Positions 1 to 10,917 of a DNA stretch of 41,186 bases are shown here, piece after piece (the stretch's first letter is position 1; each line of letters begins with the position of its first letter). The stretch lies in assembly GCA_032718475.1 (NCBI GenBank), contig JAUCBJ010006971.1, positions 1-41,186 on the forward strand. The letters are read 5' to 3'. The position numbers were made by a program, and so were the translations under genes. Under the pieces are notes generated by a model that made no database searches, was not told the DNA's origin, and saw nothing but the letters and a program-made list of their open reading frames with translations. Origin of the DNA: Nemertoderma westbladi. Lineage: Eukaryota > Xenacoelomorpha > Nemertodermatida > Nemertodermatidae.

Positions 1-826
1 TGTACTGCTTTTTAGTCGTACACTAGTAGGTTTAATTATAAAGGGCATATATCCTTTAACTGCAATTTAACATACCTGATGACTGCTGACTGATCATACA
101 TGCTGACTGCTGAAACATTGCAAACTCATAACAATCAGTGTTTTCATTGTTGTTTTATACTGCTATTTACCGTCAGTTCTTCATAATATGGTTGATGAAT
201 TATTATATTTGGAATAACGATAAACAACCCCGAAACCCAATGTTCTTGATATACCGAAGGTAAGAGAGAAGGGTTACAGATAAACGATTGTGACTTATGT
301 TAAAGTGGTTTGAAGTGAATCTAATGTTATTTGATAGACCCTACATGAGTCAGTCTGTGTTCCTTTTATATGTGACTAAAATCAGTGAAGATCGGCAGAT
401 TAGTGTGCAGTATTGTGCAGCATTGTGTATGAGTGAGTCTGTTAAAGAAGCATTCCTAAAGAATGCGCCATATATGTGAATTATAATTAAGCCATATCGT
501 TGTGAGTAGTTTAAGTCATAACTCTGTTTAGGTAGATAAAGCGCCACGTCCTAAAGGAACTGTTAATATTACCGAAGGTGAATAATATTGTCAGAAATTA
601 TATAATACTGTCAGTCGAATAATACATTAGGCTTACATAGCAATAAAAATTAAACCGTCGAACCCAATCTCCCGGGAATATCCAGCGGGTGAATGGTCGC
701 GCACGGATTGGTTTCGACTAGTGTAGTGAATCAAATACTTGTCATAGACTAAAAGCAGATTTAATATCTAGAAGACATCTTAATTTGGTGGGTTAAACTG
801 CCAAAGGTCTGAAAGCGCGAACATTT
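1..826. other. AT-rich intergenic DNA, no gene seen
   Basis: No reading frame longer than about 65 codons and no recognisable domain on either strand. The sequence is AT-rich, with short local duplications such as the gactgctga motif near 80-115. I see no RNA gene or mobile-element terminus. Confidence 0.6.
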
Positions 827-1135
827 GGTCATTAATATATTCTTCAATGAAATGAATATTTCTAAAAATACTAGCTCGCAAAAAGATTTTTTATGGAATA
901 ATGCTAGTATTTTTTACTAGCTAGTAATTTTGGAAAATTATTTTGGTCATTAATATATTCTTCAACAGTTTAACCTGAAATATCATTGACTTTCACATTT
1001 TTTATAATTTCTAAAAATACTAGCTAGCAAAAAGATTTTTTATGGTATAATGCTAGTATTTTTTACTAGCTAGTAATTTTTGGAAATTATTTTGGTCATT
1101 AATATTCTTCAACAGTTTAACCTGAAATATCATGG
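827..1135. repeat. Direct repeat, about 2.3 copies, with internal palindromes
   Basis: The block starting ggtcattaatat occurs at 827, 945 and 1094. Copy 1 is 118 bp and copy 2 is 149 bp, the difference being an extra AT-rich stretch after the start; copy 3 is only a ~40-bp stub. Copies 1 and 2 share a segment that can fold on itself (tactagctagc paired with gctagtattttttactagct). The pattern fits local duplication of a small foldback unit. No coding capacity. Confidence 0.75.
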
Positions 1136-1806
1136 ACAAAGTGCCCAATGATTTACGTTATAAAAACATAAATAAATTTGAGGGCACGTAATAACGAAAA
1201 AGTACCAAAAATATGTAGTGCTATGCGGAACTAGCCAACATAACGCAATATCAAATATTGGTTTATGTAGTTAAGCTGCTCTCAAGCATGGCCTACTATA
1301 TACTGTATAGTAGGCCATGTCTCAAGTACGTAATAAATATTCGAGATTCGACAGTTATCGCAGTAACTATGGAAGCAAAATAGTAAAATACTGGTAGTTC
1401 AATTTATTTTGTAACACTAGGCCTATATATCTTTCTATATCTTTCTATATCGGTCTATCTTTCTTTTATTATAATTAAGCAACAAAAATGTACCAATTTA
1501 AGAATAAAGTTACGTATTATATGGGGAAAAATGTATACTCTGGCTGTTCATTATTAACTTCGCTAGGGCTCGATAAATAAAAACATTGAGAATAGTGACG
1601 AAAAACCTTATATACTGTAAGTGTACAGTACTTTTTTCCCCAGTAAAAATAATTAGTATTTCCTTACATACTGTAGTTCCTTGGTCCCATGCAAAGACTG
1701 AATGGTTGAGACAACAACATCATCATTTTATCATCATTACCGGACTAAACGCCTCCGGCGGCTATAATTAAAATGGTAGGACTAATAGTAGTATATATAT
1801 GTGCAC
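1136..1806. other. AT-rich intergenic DNA, no gene seen
   Basis: AT-rich non-coding DNA. The only distinctive structure is the perfect hairpin at 1287-1319, listed separately, and a small tandem tctttctata motif near 1430-1455. The longest reading frames are about 60 codons with no recognisable similarity. Confidence 0.55.
1287..1319. repeat. Perfect hairpin, 14-bp arms
   Basis: The arm catggcctactata pairs perfectly with tatagtaggccatg across a 5-nt loop (tactg). The hexamer ctcaag flanks both sides (1281-1286 and 1321-1326) as a direct repeat. This could be a very small foldback insertion with a 6-bp target duplication, or a hairpin of unknown role. Confidence 0.8.
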
Positions 1807-2112
1807 CGTGTACAGCAGGTAAAAACTGGTCGAACAATCTAAAATCAAATCAAATATCATTAAACAGATTTAGTGAAAAGCATATAACATAAATTATATA
1901 TTGACAATTACAATTGACTAATGACATTGCCGTCACTTTTCGGTTACATAATAAATATATACCAAGTGAAACATAATAAAAGTATAGTATTTAGGTATTA
2001 AAATAATTTAGGCTTAGAATTATCGCCTTGAAATTGTACCGCCATACCAGCGCTACCGTGTACAGCAGGTAAAAACTGGTCGAGCAATCTAAAATCAAAA
2101 TAAAATATCATT
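1807..2112. repeat. Dispersed direct repeat pair of about 55 bp
   Basis: A ~55-bp block beginning gtgtacagcaggtaaaaact occurs at about 1807-1861 and again at about 2056-2112, with a few differences, in the same orientation and about 249 bp apart. The DNA between is AT-rich and non-coding. Confidence 0.7.
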
Positions 2113-3085
2113 GGGCTCATTATGCTGGGTACAGGGTGCGCAACGATGCCTATGATAATATATATTAATTCATACAACAAACCAATCAAGGCAATTATGC
2201 ACCAAATTCAGTGACAAAAATTGTTACAGTATTACAAAGCCCAAACTGTGTGTGCAATTAGATGCAAACGCTTAACTGTCTAGAGTTTGAAAACTAATGG
2301 GGATATTTCAAACCCACTTCGGCTTGATTCAAATACTAATAAACCGGAATAAAATGTTGTTTCACCAAGTAGATCGAAATTATCCGCCGGATTTTGATAA
2401 TTAAAATAAAAATAAGAAAAATATGTAAGACGCCAGGCGTTAGTAGTATTGGCGTTGAACATGGATGAGTCTCTATGTTAGTAATTTTAGAGTAAAATTA
2501 CGATTGCCGCGATGTAACAAGTTTATAATAGTAATTACATATATTTTGACTGCCGGCAGAAAACAGCTCTTTATCCTTTCAGTTACAACCTGACTCTACT
2601 GTGATCAAAACGCGTAGAGTGTTCTTTACATAATCATACGCAGTAAAGTGTTACTTTACCAGGATGTTTATACACAGACGCAACAATCGAACTACTAGAA
2701 AAAATTAAAAAGATACGTCGCTGTTTATTATAAAAAATATCAATGAGTAGCTTAATAGCATGTTGCGTTATTGATGAATGTTTTAACAAGACTTGTGAAA
2801 AAAAAAAGAAAAAAAAGGGAACCGCGGCAGAGAGCGGAATATATGAGGTAAAGAATGATTCAATACTAAATAAGAAATATAATACGATAGAATAATAAAG
2901 AAGGAAAAAATATAAACATTAGATTAATACTATTGGAGGTAGGGTGTTACCTGCACTGGAACTATATACAGAAAATAGTATGGTTGTAGTTTGTATAGGA
3001 CAACATATGGAAATTGATAATTCGGTACTGGAAATTCGGTGGCCGGTGGAACTTCGAGACAGTTATAAAACCAAAACCATCCCAA
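2113..3085. other. AT-rich intergenic DNA, no gene seen
   Basis: No supported gene. Contains a purine-rich A-tract (about 2798-2818) and otherwise unstructured AT-rich DNA. Composition changes sharply near 3045, where the GC-rich 20-bp repeat begins. Confidence 0.55.
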
Positions 3086-3430
3086 GACCGACCCGTCCAA
3101 CCTGGAACCAGTCCAGCGACCCCTAACCAAACCGCACGACCCAGGACCGATTCATCCACCCCGGATCCGTTCCGACCACTCCAGAGCCAGTCCGTCCATC
3201 TCGGAACCAATCCGACGAGCCCATAAACGGTCCAGCCAGCCCGGAACCAGTCCGTACGACCCAGAGCAGATCCGTCCAACCCGGATCCGATCTAACCAAC
3301 ACAAGGGCCGACCCGTCCAAAAACCGATGCCGATCCGACCAGCCTGGAAACCAAACCGGCGAGCCCCGCACTCGAGCCAGCCAGGCTGTAACCAGTCCGA
3401 CCAACCTGGAGCCTACCCAGTTAACCGTGA
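3086..3430. repeat. Degenerate 20-bp tandem repeat (about 17 units)
   Basis: Aligning the sequence in 20-base steps from 3086 gives a recurring pattern close to accagtccgaccaacccgga, with frequent substitutions and occasional 1-2 base slips. GC content is well above the surroundings. The array lies about 60 bp past the stop codon of the minus-strand LINE, so it sits at that element's 3' end. Several overlapping reading frames through it on both strands are products of repeat composition, not genes. Confidence 0.75.
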
Positions 3431-3493
3431 CAGATCTGGCCTCCCAGAGACAGTTCGACGAGCCCGATGAAACACGGCCCATAAATCATATAG

Positions 3494-5190
3494 TCAATCA
3501 GGTGTTGCAATGACCTTGTAGTACTCTAGGAGAGCATCATGTTTAGCGCTGTAAGGAAGGTCTTTTGCAGTTAGTATTGATCGAACATAAATATGGTCGA
3601 ATTGATCTCTGAGTGAGCCATCATCAACCGTTCCCCTGAAAAGTGCCCTGAGACTGTAATTATGGGTGGAGAGTCCAGTTAGGCTGGGTGTACCCATTCT
3701 CCAACCTGACACCCTGTATTCATCGTAGAGAGCCACCCGCTTGGACCCGCTTGGACCCGCTTAGTTGTAGGGCCAGGAGATGGCAAGCAAGGTTTGTAAC
3801 TTTAAAATTTCCACTGTTGAACATCCCATAGATCGATCTGCATTTGGACTGGCAGACCAGGGATTCTAGATCTTTGCTGACGAAGAGTTTGTGTAGTAAA
3901 ATGTTAGAGATGTAGTTCCCAACCCTGATCAGCGATCGCATAGCCTTACGCCTTGTGATATGTCTTTGATCATTGACGGGTCCATCATGTATGAGCCATA
4001 GGTGATCGATGGTGTGCAGATGGTGCGCCAGACCAAAGCGGTGACTTCTAGAGATGCTGTATCAGCGGAGAGTCCTCTGGAGTTGATCCGAGAGGTATTA
4101 GTCCATATCTTGCTTATGAAATGGTCTCTCACTACTTTATTGTTTGTCGGAAGGGGTAAACCTAGAAAGGTACAGTGTTTCTCTGATGTCAGCTTGTGAC
4201 CTTGATTGGTGACCATGGTATCACTTTTGTTATGAGTTCCACAGGCAACATAGTGCGATTTCTTGATATTCAGCAGTAGGGAATGTTCCTTGAAGTATGC
4301 TTCGCAGTGACTCAGGAGGGACTTCAGGTCCGATTGTAAATTTGCTAGCAATAGAAAGTCATCAGCATAGCTCAATGCTGCATATGATTCGGCCCCAATG
4401 TGAACCCCTAGATTTGACTTTTCAATGGATTTAAAAAGGTCAGCTAGGTAGAAATTGAATAATAAGGGAGATAAGACTCCACCTTGCCTGACACCACAAT
4501 TAAGCTTTATTTGGTCTTTGATCAGTTGGCCATTGACTTTTAATACAGCAGTTGATTTTGAATAAAAGGAGTTTAATGCCAGTACCCTTGAAATCCCAAT
4601 GTTTGATTTGGAGAGTTTCTCGAATAATTTGCAGTAGTCCACGGTGTCGAAATCGGAGGACAGATCTAGGGAAAGCCAGAGCCGCCAGAGTTGAAACGTT
4701 TTACTAAATTATCTGCCATAAGGTGAGGTATCTCTGTGTTGAGTTTGGGTTTGTAGGCAAATTGCAGGTCACTAGTCTCAAGTTTGTCTGTAAAGTCTCC
4801 TAGGACAATGATTTCCCATAATTTGGTGAGAGTGTGTATGATGGAGATACCTCTGTAGCTTCCACATAGTTGTTTATCTCTTGTTTCATTTTTTAGTAAA
4901 GGAAGCAGTATACTGGTACACATCTTTTCTGGGAAGTCAGTTGTTGTTAGAATGGTATTGAAAATATACGCGATGCATTCACATAATTCATCGGAGAGAC
5001 TGTGTATTAGGTGTTCAGCTTTGAGATTGTCAATGTCTCCAGTTTTACCCTTGTTCATTGACTTTATGCCCTGCTTTACTGAAGATATGTCAATAACTGT
5101 TGGCTTAGCAGACTGGGCTTGTTGTAATTGTAGATCAGAAGGATTCCATAGCTGTCCATGTTCAAAGAAAGTTTTGTAATGCGAGTGCAA
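3494..5190 (-). pseudogene. LINE reverse transcriptase, frameshifted
   Basis: Read on the minus strand, this is a non-LTR retrotransposon reverse transcriptase that copied element RNA at a nicked target. The segment at 5190-4666 has the early region (KTGDIDNLKAEHL, then SYRGIS and a downstream K). After a frame change near 4665 comes LDLSSDFDTVDY with the first catalytic Asp, then GVRQGGVLSPLLFNFY and the catalytic box SYADDFLLLA. The C-terminal part (3941-3494) lies in two more reading-frame pieces ending at a stop at 3494. At least three frameshifts break the gene, yet the catalytic motifs survive, which suggests moderate age. The motif style fits a CR1/Rex1/Jockey-like clade, but I cannot assign one. 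The endonuclease remnant lies directly upstream. Confidence 0.9.
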
Positions 5191-5289
5191 GCTCTTGGCA
5201 TTAACTTCTGTAATGGGCTGAGAAGATATGCCTTTGGATTGTAGGAGTTTCCAGAATTTGTTGTGGTTGGATGTACAAGAGGAGGCTAT

Positions 5290-5975
5290 TTAACGAAAAT
5301 GCTCTAAGTATGCATGATTTTCCATGATTGCACGTTGCCTGTTGAATTGTAATTTTGCAATGGTTGCATTTCTGATGTCATGTGAGTTGGATAAATTATT
5401 GTGCATTTCTTGAGATTGATGCTTACTGATCTGTAGCAGGTCCCATGAGTTTGCCCTTGTCTGTGTCCCTAAATGGCGTTTCCATAGCCAATTTTTCCGT
5501 TTGCGTGGGGTGATGGTAGGTATCGTTTCTTTTGCTGCTTGCACTAATATATTTGTGACCCTTGTGAGCAGATTGACAGCGTCTGATGGGTTGGTAGAGT
5601 TTGTCTCAGGTTGATGAAGTGGCTCTAACATTTGTTGGACTTTATCATGATACGCCTTCATTTGATTGGGAGATGCATCAGTGAAAAGTGATATGGGGTT
5701 CATGTGCCTCCTTCTGGGTAATGGAGGAACATTGTCCTTTGGTTTTGGTAAGCTGAAGCTAGCTAGTATTGGGCAGTGATCAGATGTGTTATCAGGGGTA
5801 TCATAAAAAGCGGTGCTCTCCGTTTGATTTCCCTTCAGAGTATCTGAGATAATTATGGTACCATGGAAAGAACGTGGTACAACAATGGAAAGTGTCAACA
5901 AACACCCACCCAGCTGAATTTAGATGGGGCCAGCTTCGAAGAGATATTCCGTTTAAAGACTAAGTCGATCTGATT
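5290..5975 (-). pseudogene. LINE APE-type endonuclease C-terminal remnant and linker
   Basis: On the minus strand, a short stretch near 5975-5905 reads IDLVF, like the conserved IDYIF-type strand of APE-type LINE endonucleases. The longer frame at 5901-5290 contains NTSDHCPILASF, matching the terminal SDHxP motif of that fold, followed by a basic linker (TPRKRKNWLWKRH) leading to the reverse transcriptase. The catalytic N-terminal two thirds of the endonuclease is absent: I see no further LINE sequence past about 5990, so this is a 5'-truncated copy, the usual outcome of incomplete target-primed reverse transcription. The frame is broken near 5905 and again before the reverse transcriptase. 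Confidence 0.8.
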
Positions 5976-6310
5976 AAAAAGTACTACCGGTACTGGTACA
6001 GTATCACTACCTATAGACTGTAATTCCGGTACTAACAATTATACAGCATTATATATTTTAATGATTAGCAACATTATTAAACTTGTTATTGTAAAACATT
6101 TTATTGTAAAACATTTAAACTGTAGTAATTTTGTAGGGCTGGTTTGGAGGAACAAAAAAAACAAAGAAAAACATTAAATTGTATTTTCGTGTAAAATAAA
6201 TTGTACCTAAGGTGTAGTAATGCTCGTGTTTCATATGGAAGAAGCTTCGATGGACAATATTTAAGCTGAAATAGGCCCAGATAAAAGTGAGAGAAGACTT
6301 ACAACGATAA
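5976..6310. other. AT-rich intergenic DNA, no gene seen
   Basis: Non-coding AT-rich DNA between the 5' break of the LINE and a foldback element. A tandem duplication attttattgtaaaac occurs near 6090-6115. Nothing else recognised. Confidence 0.55.
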
Positions 6311-6411
6311 AACGACGGAAGTGGTGGCAAAAAGTAACATATTTTGTCTTGCTTTCTTATCATATCGTTCGACAAAAAAAGTCTACTTTTTTTGCCACCA
6401 CTTATATCGTT
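6311..6411. mobile_element. Small foldback (MITE-like) element
   Basis: Arms at 6311-6336 and 6384-6411 are inverted copies of a sequence containing the core agtggtggcaaaaa, separated by about 47 bp. A related single arm occurs at 8469-8507 (gctactttttttccacc...acttatgtcgtt), showing that the sequence is dispersed. No coding capacity. It behaves like a hairpin MITE, but no target duplication was identified. Confidence 0.65.
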
Positions 6412-6580
6412 ACTGTATATCATCACTCCTTTTACATTATTTTACTTCTTTCCGTCTTTGGAATGCAACCTCGATATCATTTGAACCCCCTTCATCTGCA
6501 GATTCCGAATCTACAAACTGTTTTAAATAATATTATCAAAATACTAAGGTATTTTAAGAACACGTAAATCGATACACGAA

Positions 6581-7097
6581 GTGGGGACTTCGCGCAGCAC
6601 GAAGTTGGCAGAGCCTTAGCGAATTGACACTGTTAGGGGGTAGGTCAATTTATGCAAATAGTCACGTTGGCCCTCTAGCGGCAGACTGGAGAACTGCAGA
6701 TGGATTCGCCTCCTTTGAAAGTCACAGCTAATGGTCTAATACATATCTGCCAAGTTTCAGCTTAAACGGATTAAAAGCAAAGAAATGGGAGGGCATTTAA
6801 TGTTTAGACATGTGGCCCTCTAGCGGGAGACCATTGCACTGATGGTGTCTGAAAGTCTCTCAAAAATCTCAACTTTTGCTCATATTGATACCTACAAATT
6901 TTCAACTTGGCAGCTTTAAATCCGACAAAGTTATTAGCATGTCAAAATCGTAACGACGACGACGACGACAACGACGACGACGACGACAACGACGACGACG
7001 ACGACAACGACGACGACGACAACTATTTGCATAAATTGACCCACCCCCTAACAGTGTCAATTCGCTAAGGCTCCGCCAACTTCGTGGCTCGCCCCAC
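6581..7097. mobile_element. MITE with about 75-bp terminal inverted repeats and internal GAC microsatellite
   Basis: The left end (6581-6661) and right end (7021-7097) are long inverted repeats; the shared core contains cgaagttggc, then gagccttagcgaattgacac and tcaatttatgcaaatagt. Outer ends are gtgggg and ccccac. The 360-bp centre has two copies of ggccctctagcgg (about 6667 and 6812) and a (CGA/ACA)n microsatellite at 6951-7020 directly against the right arm. No reading frame of interest. This is a non-autonomous TIR element; the superfamily is uncertain. Confidence 0.85.
6951..7020. repeat. (GAC)n microsatellite with regular AAC interruptions
   Basis: About 23 trinucleotide units, mostly acg/gac, interrupted regularly by aac every 5-6 units. 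It lies inside the MITE at 6581-7097. Confidence 0.9.
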
Positions 7098-7099
7098 AA

Positions 7100-7213
7100 T
7101 TCTAATGTTTTGTCTTTATTCTAGAATATTAATAATTTTTTAGTTGAGCTTTTAAAACTCTCCATCTTGTTTCTTCATTACGCATAATTAATATTCTAGA
7201 ATTGAGTAAGCAA
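7100..7213. mobile_element. Small palindromic element abutting the preceding MITE
   Basis: The left arm (attctaatgtt, then attctagaatattaat) is matched in inverted order on the right (attaatattctagaat, then aacattagaat), around an AT-rich spacer. It starts three bases after the end of the MITE at 6581-7097. This is probably another short foldback unit; a shared origin with the neighbour is possible. Confidence 0.6.
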
Positions 7214-7631
7214 CATTAGAATTATATCAATTTACGTCTCAAAAAGTATAGGCCTATCTTTGAATTTATTAATCTACTATAATTAAATTAATTAATTTAA
7301 TGATTTTTTTTATTAATGAATAATTATAAGTCATTATAATAGTTAGAACCCAAACCGAATGAACCTGTTTACAGAACCGTTTTCAATATTTTGTTAAAAC
7401 AAATACTGTACCTTTGAATTTTGATAATATCTACGTGTGATGCAAACTAACATAAACGAGATGTCATTGAAAACATTAGATAAAATTGACAGTAAGTAAC
7501 TGTTAAAAAATTGTAGAAAATGGTGATATAATGTATTAGTAATATAAAAGGTAATATAAAAGAGACCTGGGAGATATTCGATTTATAGTTATAGTAGTGG
7601 AACTGACTACGTGGCCCCTCTCAAGTTTATT
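7214..7631. other. AT-rich region upstream of a reading frame
   Basis: AT-rich DNA with tandem aatataaaag motifs at 7544-7562 just before the open frame. These could serve as a TATA-like element for the gene at 7632, but nothing proves it. No other feature seen. Confidence 0.35.
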
Positions 7632-8390
7632 ATGGAATGTCGAAGCACGCCTCGCCGAATCGAAATATCAAACATCAATTCAACAACCGGACAGGATTGC
7701 AACATAACCGGACAGGATTGCAACACAACCGGACATGATTGCAACACAACCGGACAGGATTGCAACACAACCGGACAGGATTGCAACATAACCGGACAGG
7801 ATTGCAACAGACTCAAGGGTAACAATATCAACTACGATTGCGAAGTGGGCGACTTTTCCTTAAAAGTTAGAAATAGTAACCCTTGCATTTGCCAGGGTCA
7901 CCCAGGATGTATCGGCGCGTGCCATTATAACAGATCATCACCATGCGGGTGTTCCAGGTTACGTAGATGTTCTATCAATGAACAGCGAACTTCTACAGAA
8001 GCCAATCCGCACTTACACCAAACCATATGCAATTGCACTGACTCGCTACCTCATAATATTGTCTACCAGTTACCGTCCAACCATCCGTCGCCTACGTATG
8101 TGCCGGTACCGGTACCGGCACCGTGTTACGGAAATTACCGGCCCTGCGGTTGTCCACCAGCCACGGAAGCACCAGAAACTCCGGAACCGGTTGGTCCTTC
8201 GGAGGTTGTCACCGTTGTCAACCAGAATTCCGACCCACCAGAGACCCCGCCACCACCGGTTAGCGACACCGATCGGTTGGCCTGGTTACATATTGGGAGG
8301 GTAACCGCACCACAACCCAACTCGTCGCCACAAGAGTCAAAGGCTCCCATTATCATCAATTCCCCACCACAACCACAGAGGGACGGATAA
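7632..8390 (+). CDS. Hypothetical Cys/Pro-rich protein with 7-residue repeats
   Basis: An open frame of 252 codons from the ATG at 7632 to the stop at 8388. The frame stays open upstream to 7560, so it could also be a terminal exon with an unseen 5' part. Residues about 18-59 are six copies of a 7-residue unit, TTGQDCN or ITGQDCN, encoded by 21-bp repeats. A Cys-rich block follows (PCICQGHPGCIGAC, PCGCSRLRRC, ICNCTD, PCGCPP), then a Pro/Thr/Glu-rich tail with PETPPPP and IGRVT. No signal peptide or membrane segment is visible. An AATAAA signal overlaps the stop (8390-8395). Codon use is GC-richer than the flanks, supporting real coding. I do not recognise the family. The tail resembles part of the frame at 13412-13940. 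Confidence 0.5.
   Translation: MECRSTPRRIEISNINSTTGQDCNITGQDCNTTGHDCNTTGQDCNTTGQDCNITGQDCNRLKGNNINYDCEVGDFSLKVRNSNPCICQGHPGCIGACHYNRSSPCGCSRLRRCSINEQRTSTEANPHLHQTICNCTDSLPHNIVYQLPSNHPSPTYVPVPVPAPCYGNYRPCGCPPATEAPETPEPVGPSEVVTVVNQNSDPPETPPPPVSDTDRLAWLHIGRVTAPQPNSSPQESKAPIIINSPPQPQRDG
7683..7808 (+). repeat. 21-bp coding tandem repeat, six units
   Basis: Six consecutive 21-bp units with core accggacaggattgcaac, differing at one or two bases, in frame with the surrounding reading frame. Each encodes one TTGQDCN-type heptad. Confidence 0.9.
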
Positions 8391-9634
8391 ATAAAAACTG
8401 ATATTTTTTATACTTTTAGTCTAATAGTCTTTATACTTTTAAAACCTATTTAAATGGTAGCAAAAAATGCTACTTTTTTTCCACCCCACTTATGTCGTTC
8501 TACTGTAATTTGTTGAAAGCCACTTTCGCAAAAAAACATAAACATCGTCCATCAAAGGTTTTTTCCTTTGATTTTTCCTTTTGACTTTTCCATTGTGAAA
8601 TACCTATACCGAAAGCGAAATAGTAAAATAGGCAATGTAGACCCTATTAGGATATTATAATATTCTAGAATATTAAATAATCTGTGGATAGCATCAGCGC
8701 TATATATTTAAATACAATAGTATTATTAATGTCATGGAGATTACTTTATAAATTTAATTCGAACATTACTTTTTTTGTTGACAAAAAGTGTCCGTTAGTT
8801 GTCAAACTTGTTAACGAATTTGACTAAAAATGTGACTTATACAACAAATATATAAATATTTTTTGTAAATTTGAAGTTCTCTAGCATATGAATACGAAGT
8901 AGACCTACTGGTAGTATTTGCAGATAATGGGGTCACGACTTTGCGCCACAATTTTTGAACTTTTATGTATCTGTACCTAATTTTGATACAAAATTTTGAT
9001 ACATGCAGATGTTTTTTTGAAAGTTTTTACAGCAGATTGTAAAAACTAAAAACAAAGTCGTGATTTTTACGATGTTCACTCCACAGCATGTTGGAGTTAG
9101 TTTATTGGCATACTCTATCTCAACTAATAATGAAGATGTCATAACGGTTAATAACCTTTCAGAAAGCTGAATAATTAATCTAATTAATCTATGTTCAAGT
9201 AATAGTGAGTATATATGCCAAAAATATTACCATTTTTGTCCACGTTTAACATCTAAATGTGAAAATTGTTGTGCATGTGTTTTGTGATTTTATAAGTATA
9301 TATTTAATCCAGAAAGGGCATTTTTGAGATTTCAACTTAAACAGACGTTATAGATCATTGTCTGCACTTAGAACCCTGTCTTCCCTCTCCGTAGTGTTAA
9401 ACGGAATATTAGTAGCACATTGGGCATTGGCGTGAATTAAGTCTGAGCAATTTCATTATCATCACCGTTTTCAATAATTCATTATTCATAATTCATCATA
9501 ATTAATTTATTCCCTAAAAAACTTATTGTTTCAATAACAAAAGTGACCAACATTTATCATCAGCAGTTTGTTGTTTCGTAATTGATAAAAAACCACATCC
9601 ATAACCATGCATATATTGTTCCGATCCCCGTATC
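8391..9634. other. AT-rich intergenic DNA
   Basis: No gene seen. It contains one arm of the hairpin family found at 6311-6411 (8469-8507). A short inverted pair is also present: tcacgactttg near 8933 and caaagtcgtga near 9053. Otherwise it is AT-rich. Confidence 0.5.
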
Positions 9635-10124
9635 TCGGCCCTTATATTCCAAAACCGTGTATCTCAATTTTTGGCATTTTGAGAAAATGGCCAAAAACCA
9701 TTCCGGTTTTTTATGGTTATTCATTTTAAATTCTTACTGGGATTAATTCGGGAAATTTCCATATTAATATTCTATATAGGGTAAACGCATGTGCCGAATC
9801 CACCTGAGGCAAAATTAAGGCGTGAAAATAAAGGGAAATATGTTAAAAACACCATAGTACACCGATAGTACACCATATCAGGTATTGGTCAATATACTTG
9901 CGCCGCAAACATGTAACTTTTTTGTTTCAAAATCACCTAACTCATTTTTTATTCTTCAAAACCAGCTATCTTTTATATTTTATTTTTTAACAAAACCGTT
10001 TATCTCTATGTTTAAATATAAACTTTTATATTATAAATTAATAATTACCATTAATTGAAAACCATTAACTAATAAACTACAATTTGTGGTAAGGGAATAA
10101 AATAAAATGAACAGTCAGTTTAAT

Positions 10125-10765
10125 GTAACGATCAGTTTAATACAATTTATAGTTTAATACATAGATCGGTTTTATACAAATATGAGTTTAATATATACTG
10201 TAGATCAGTTATATACAAATATGAGTTTAATACATAGATCGGTTTTATACAAATATGAGTTTAATATATACTGTAGATCGGTTTTATACAAATATGAGTT
10301 TAATACAGTACATAGATCGGTTTTATTCAAATATGAGTTTAATATACAGTATACTGTAGATCAGTTATATACAAATATGAGTTTAATACATAGATCGGTT
10401 TTATACTAATATGAGGTTAATACATAGATCAGTTTTATACAAATATGAGTTAAATATATACTGTAGATCAGTTATATACAAATATGAGTTTAATACATAG
10501 ATCGGTTTATACAAATATGAGTTTAATACAGTACATAGATCGGTTTTATACAAATTTGAGTTTAATATATAGAGCAGTTTTATACAAATATGAGTTTAAT
10601 ACATAGATAAGATTTAATGATCAGTTTTCACAATTATGATGAGTTTATAGCGATCAGTTTAATACAATTTATGGTTAATTAAACAGTTCAGTTTAAACAA
10701 ATATGAGTTTAATACATTGGTCCGTTTTATAAAATAATGAGTTTAATAAATCGATCAGTTTTATT
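10125..10765. repeat. Minisatellite, 34-40 bp unit, inside the TIR transposon
   Basis: Repeated units near agtttaatacatagatcggt followed by tttatacaaatatg; spacing alternates between about 34 bp and about 39-40 bp because some units carry atatatactgtagatc instead. About 17 copies, decaying at both ends. It lies between the left terminus and the stop codon of the transposase-like frame. Confidence 0.85.
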
Positions 10766-10917
10766 CAATACAGATCTACCCATTAACTAAAGAGTGATCG
10801 TAGCCACTATTAAGGTCCGTTTGTGATTGTTTCGATGTCATCGATAACCAGAAAGACGATCTGTTTCCTGGCATGAGATTAACAAGTTTCTTCGGGATAA
10901 TCTCCTTCTTTGCTGTG

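Noticed and set aside
2930-3482. Trp/Gly-rich minus-strand frames (105-119 codons)
   Set aside because: They arise from the degenerate 20-bp repeat and overlap each other in different frames.
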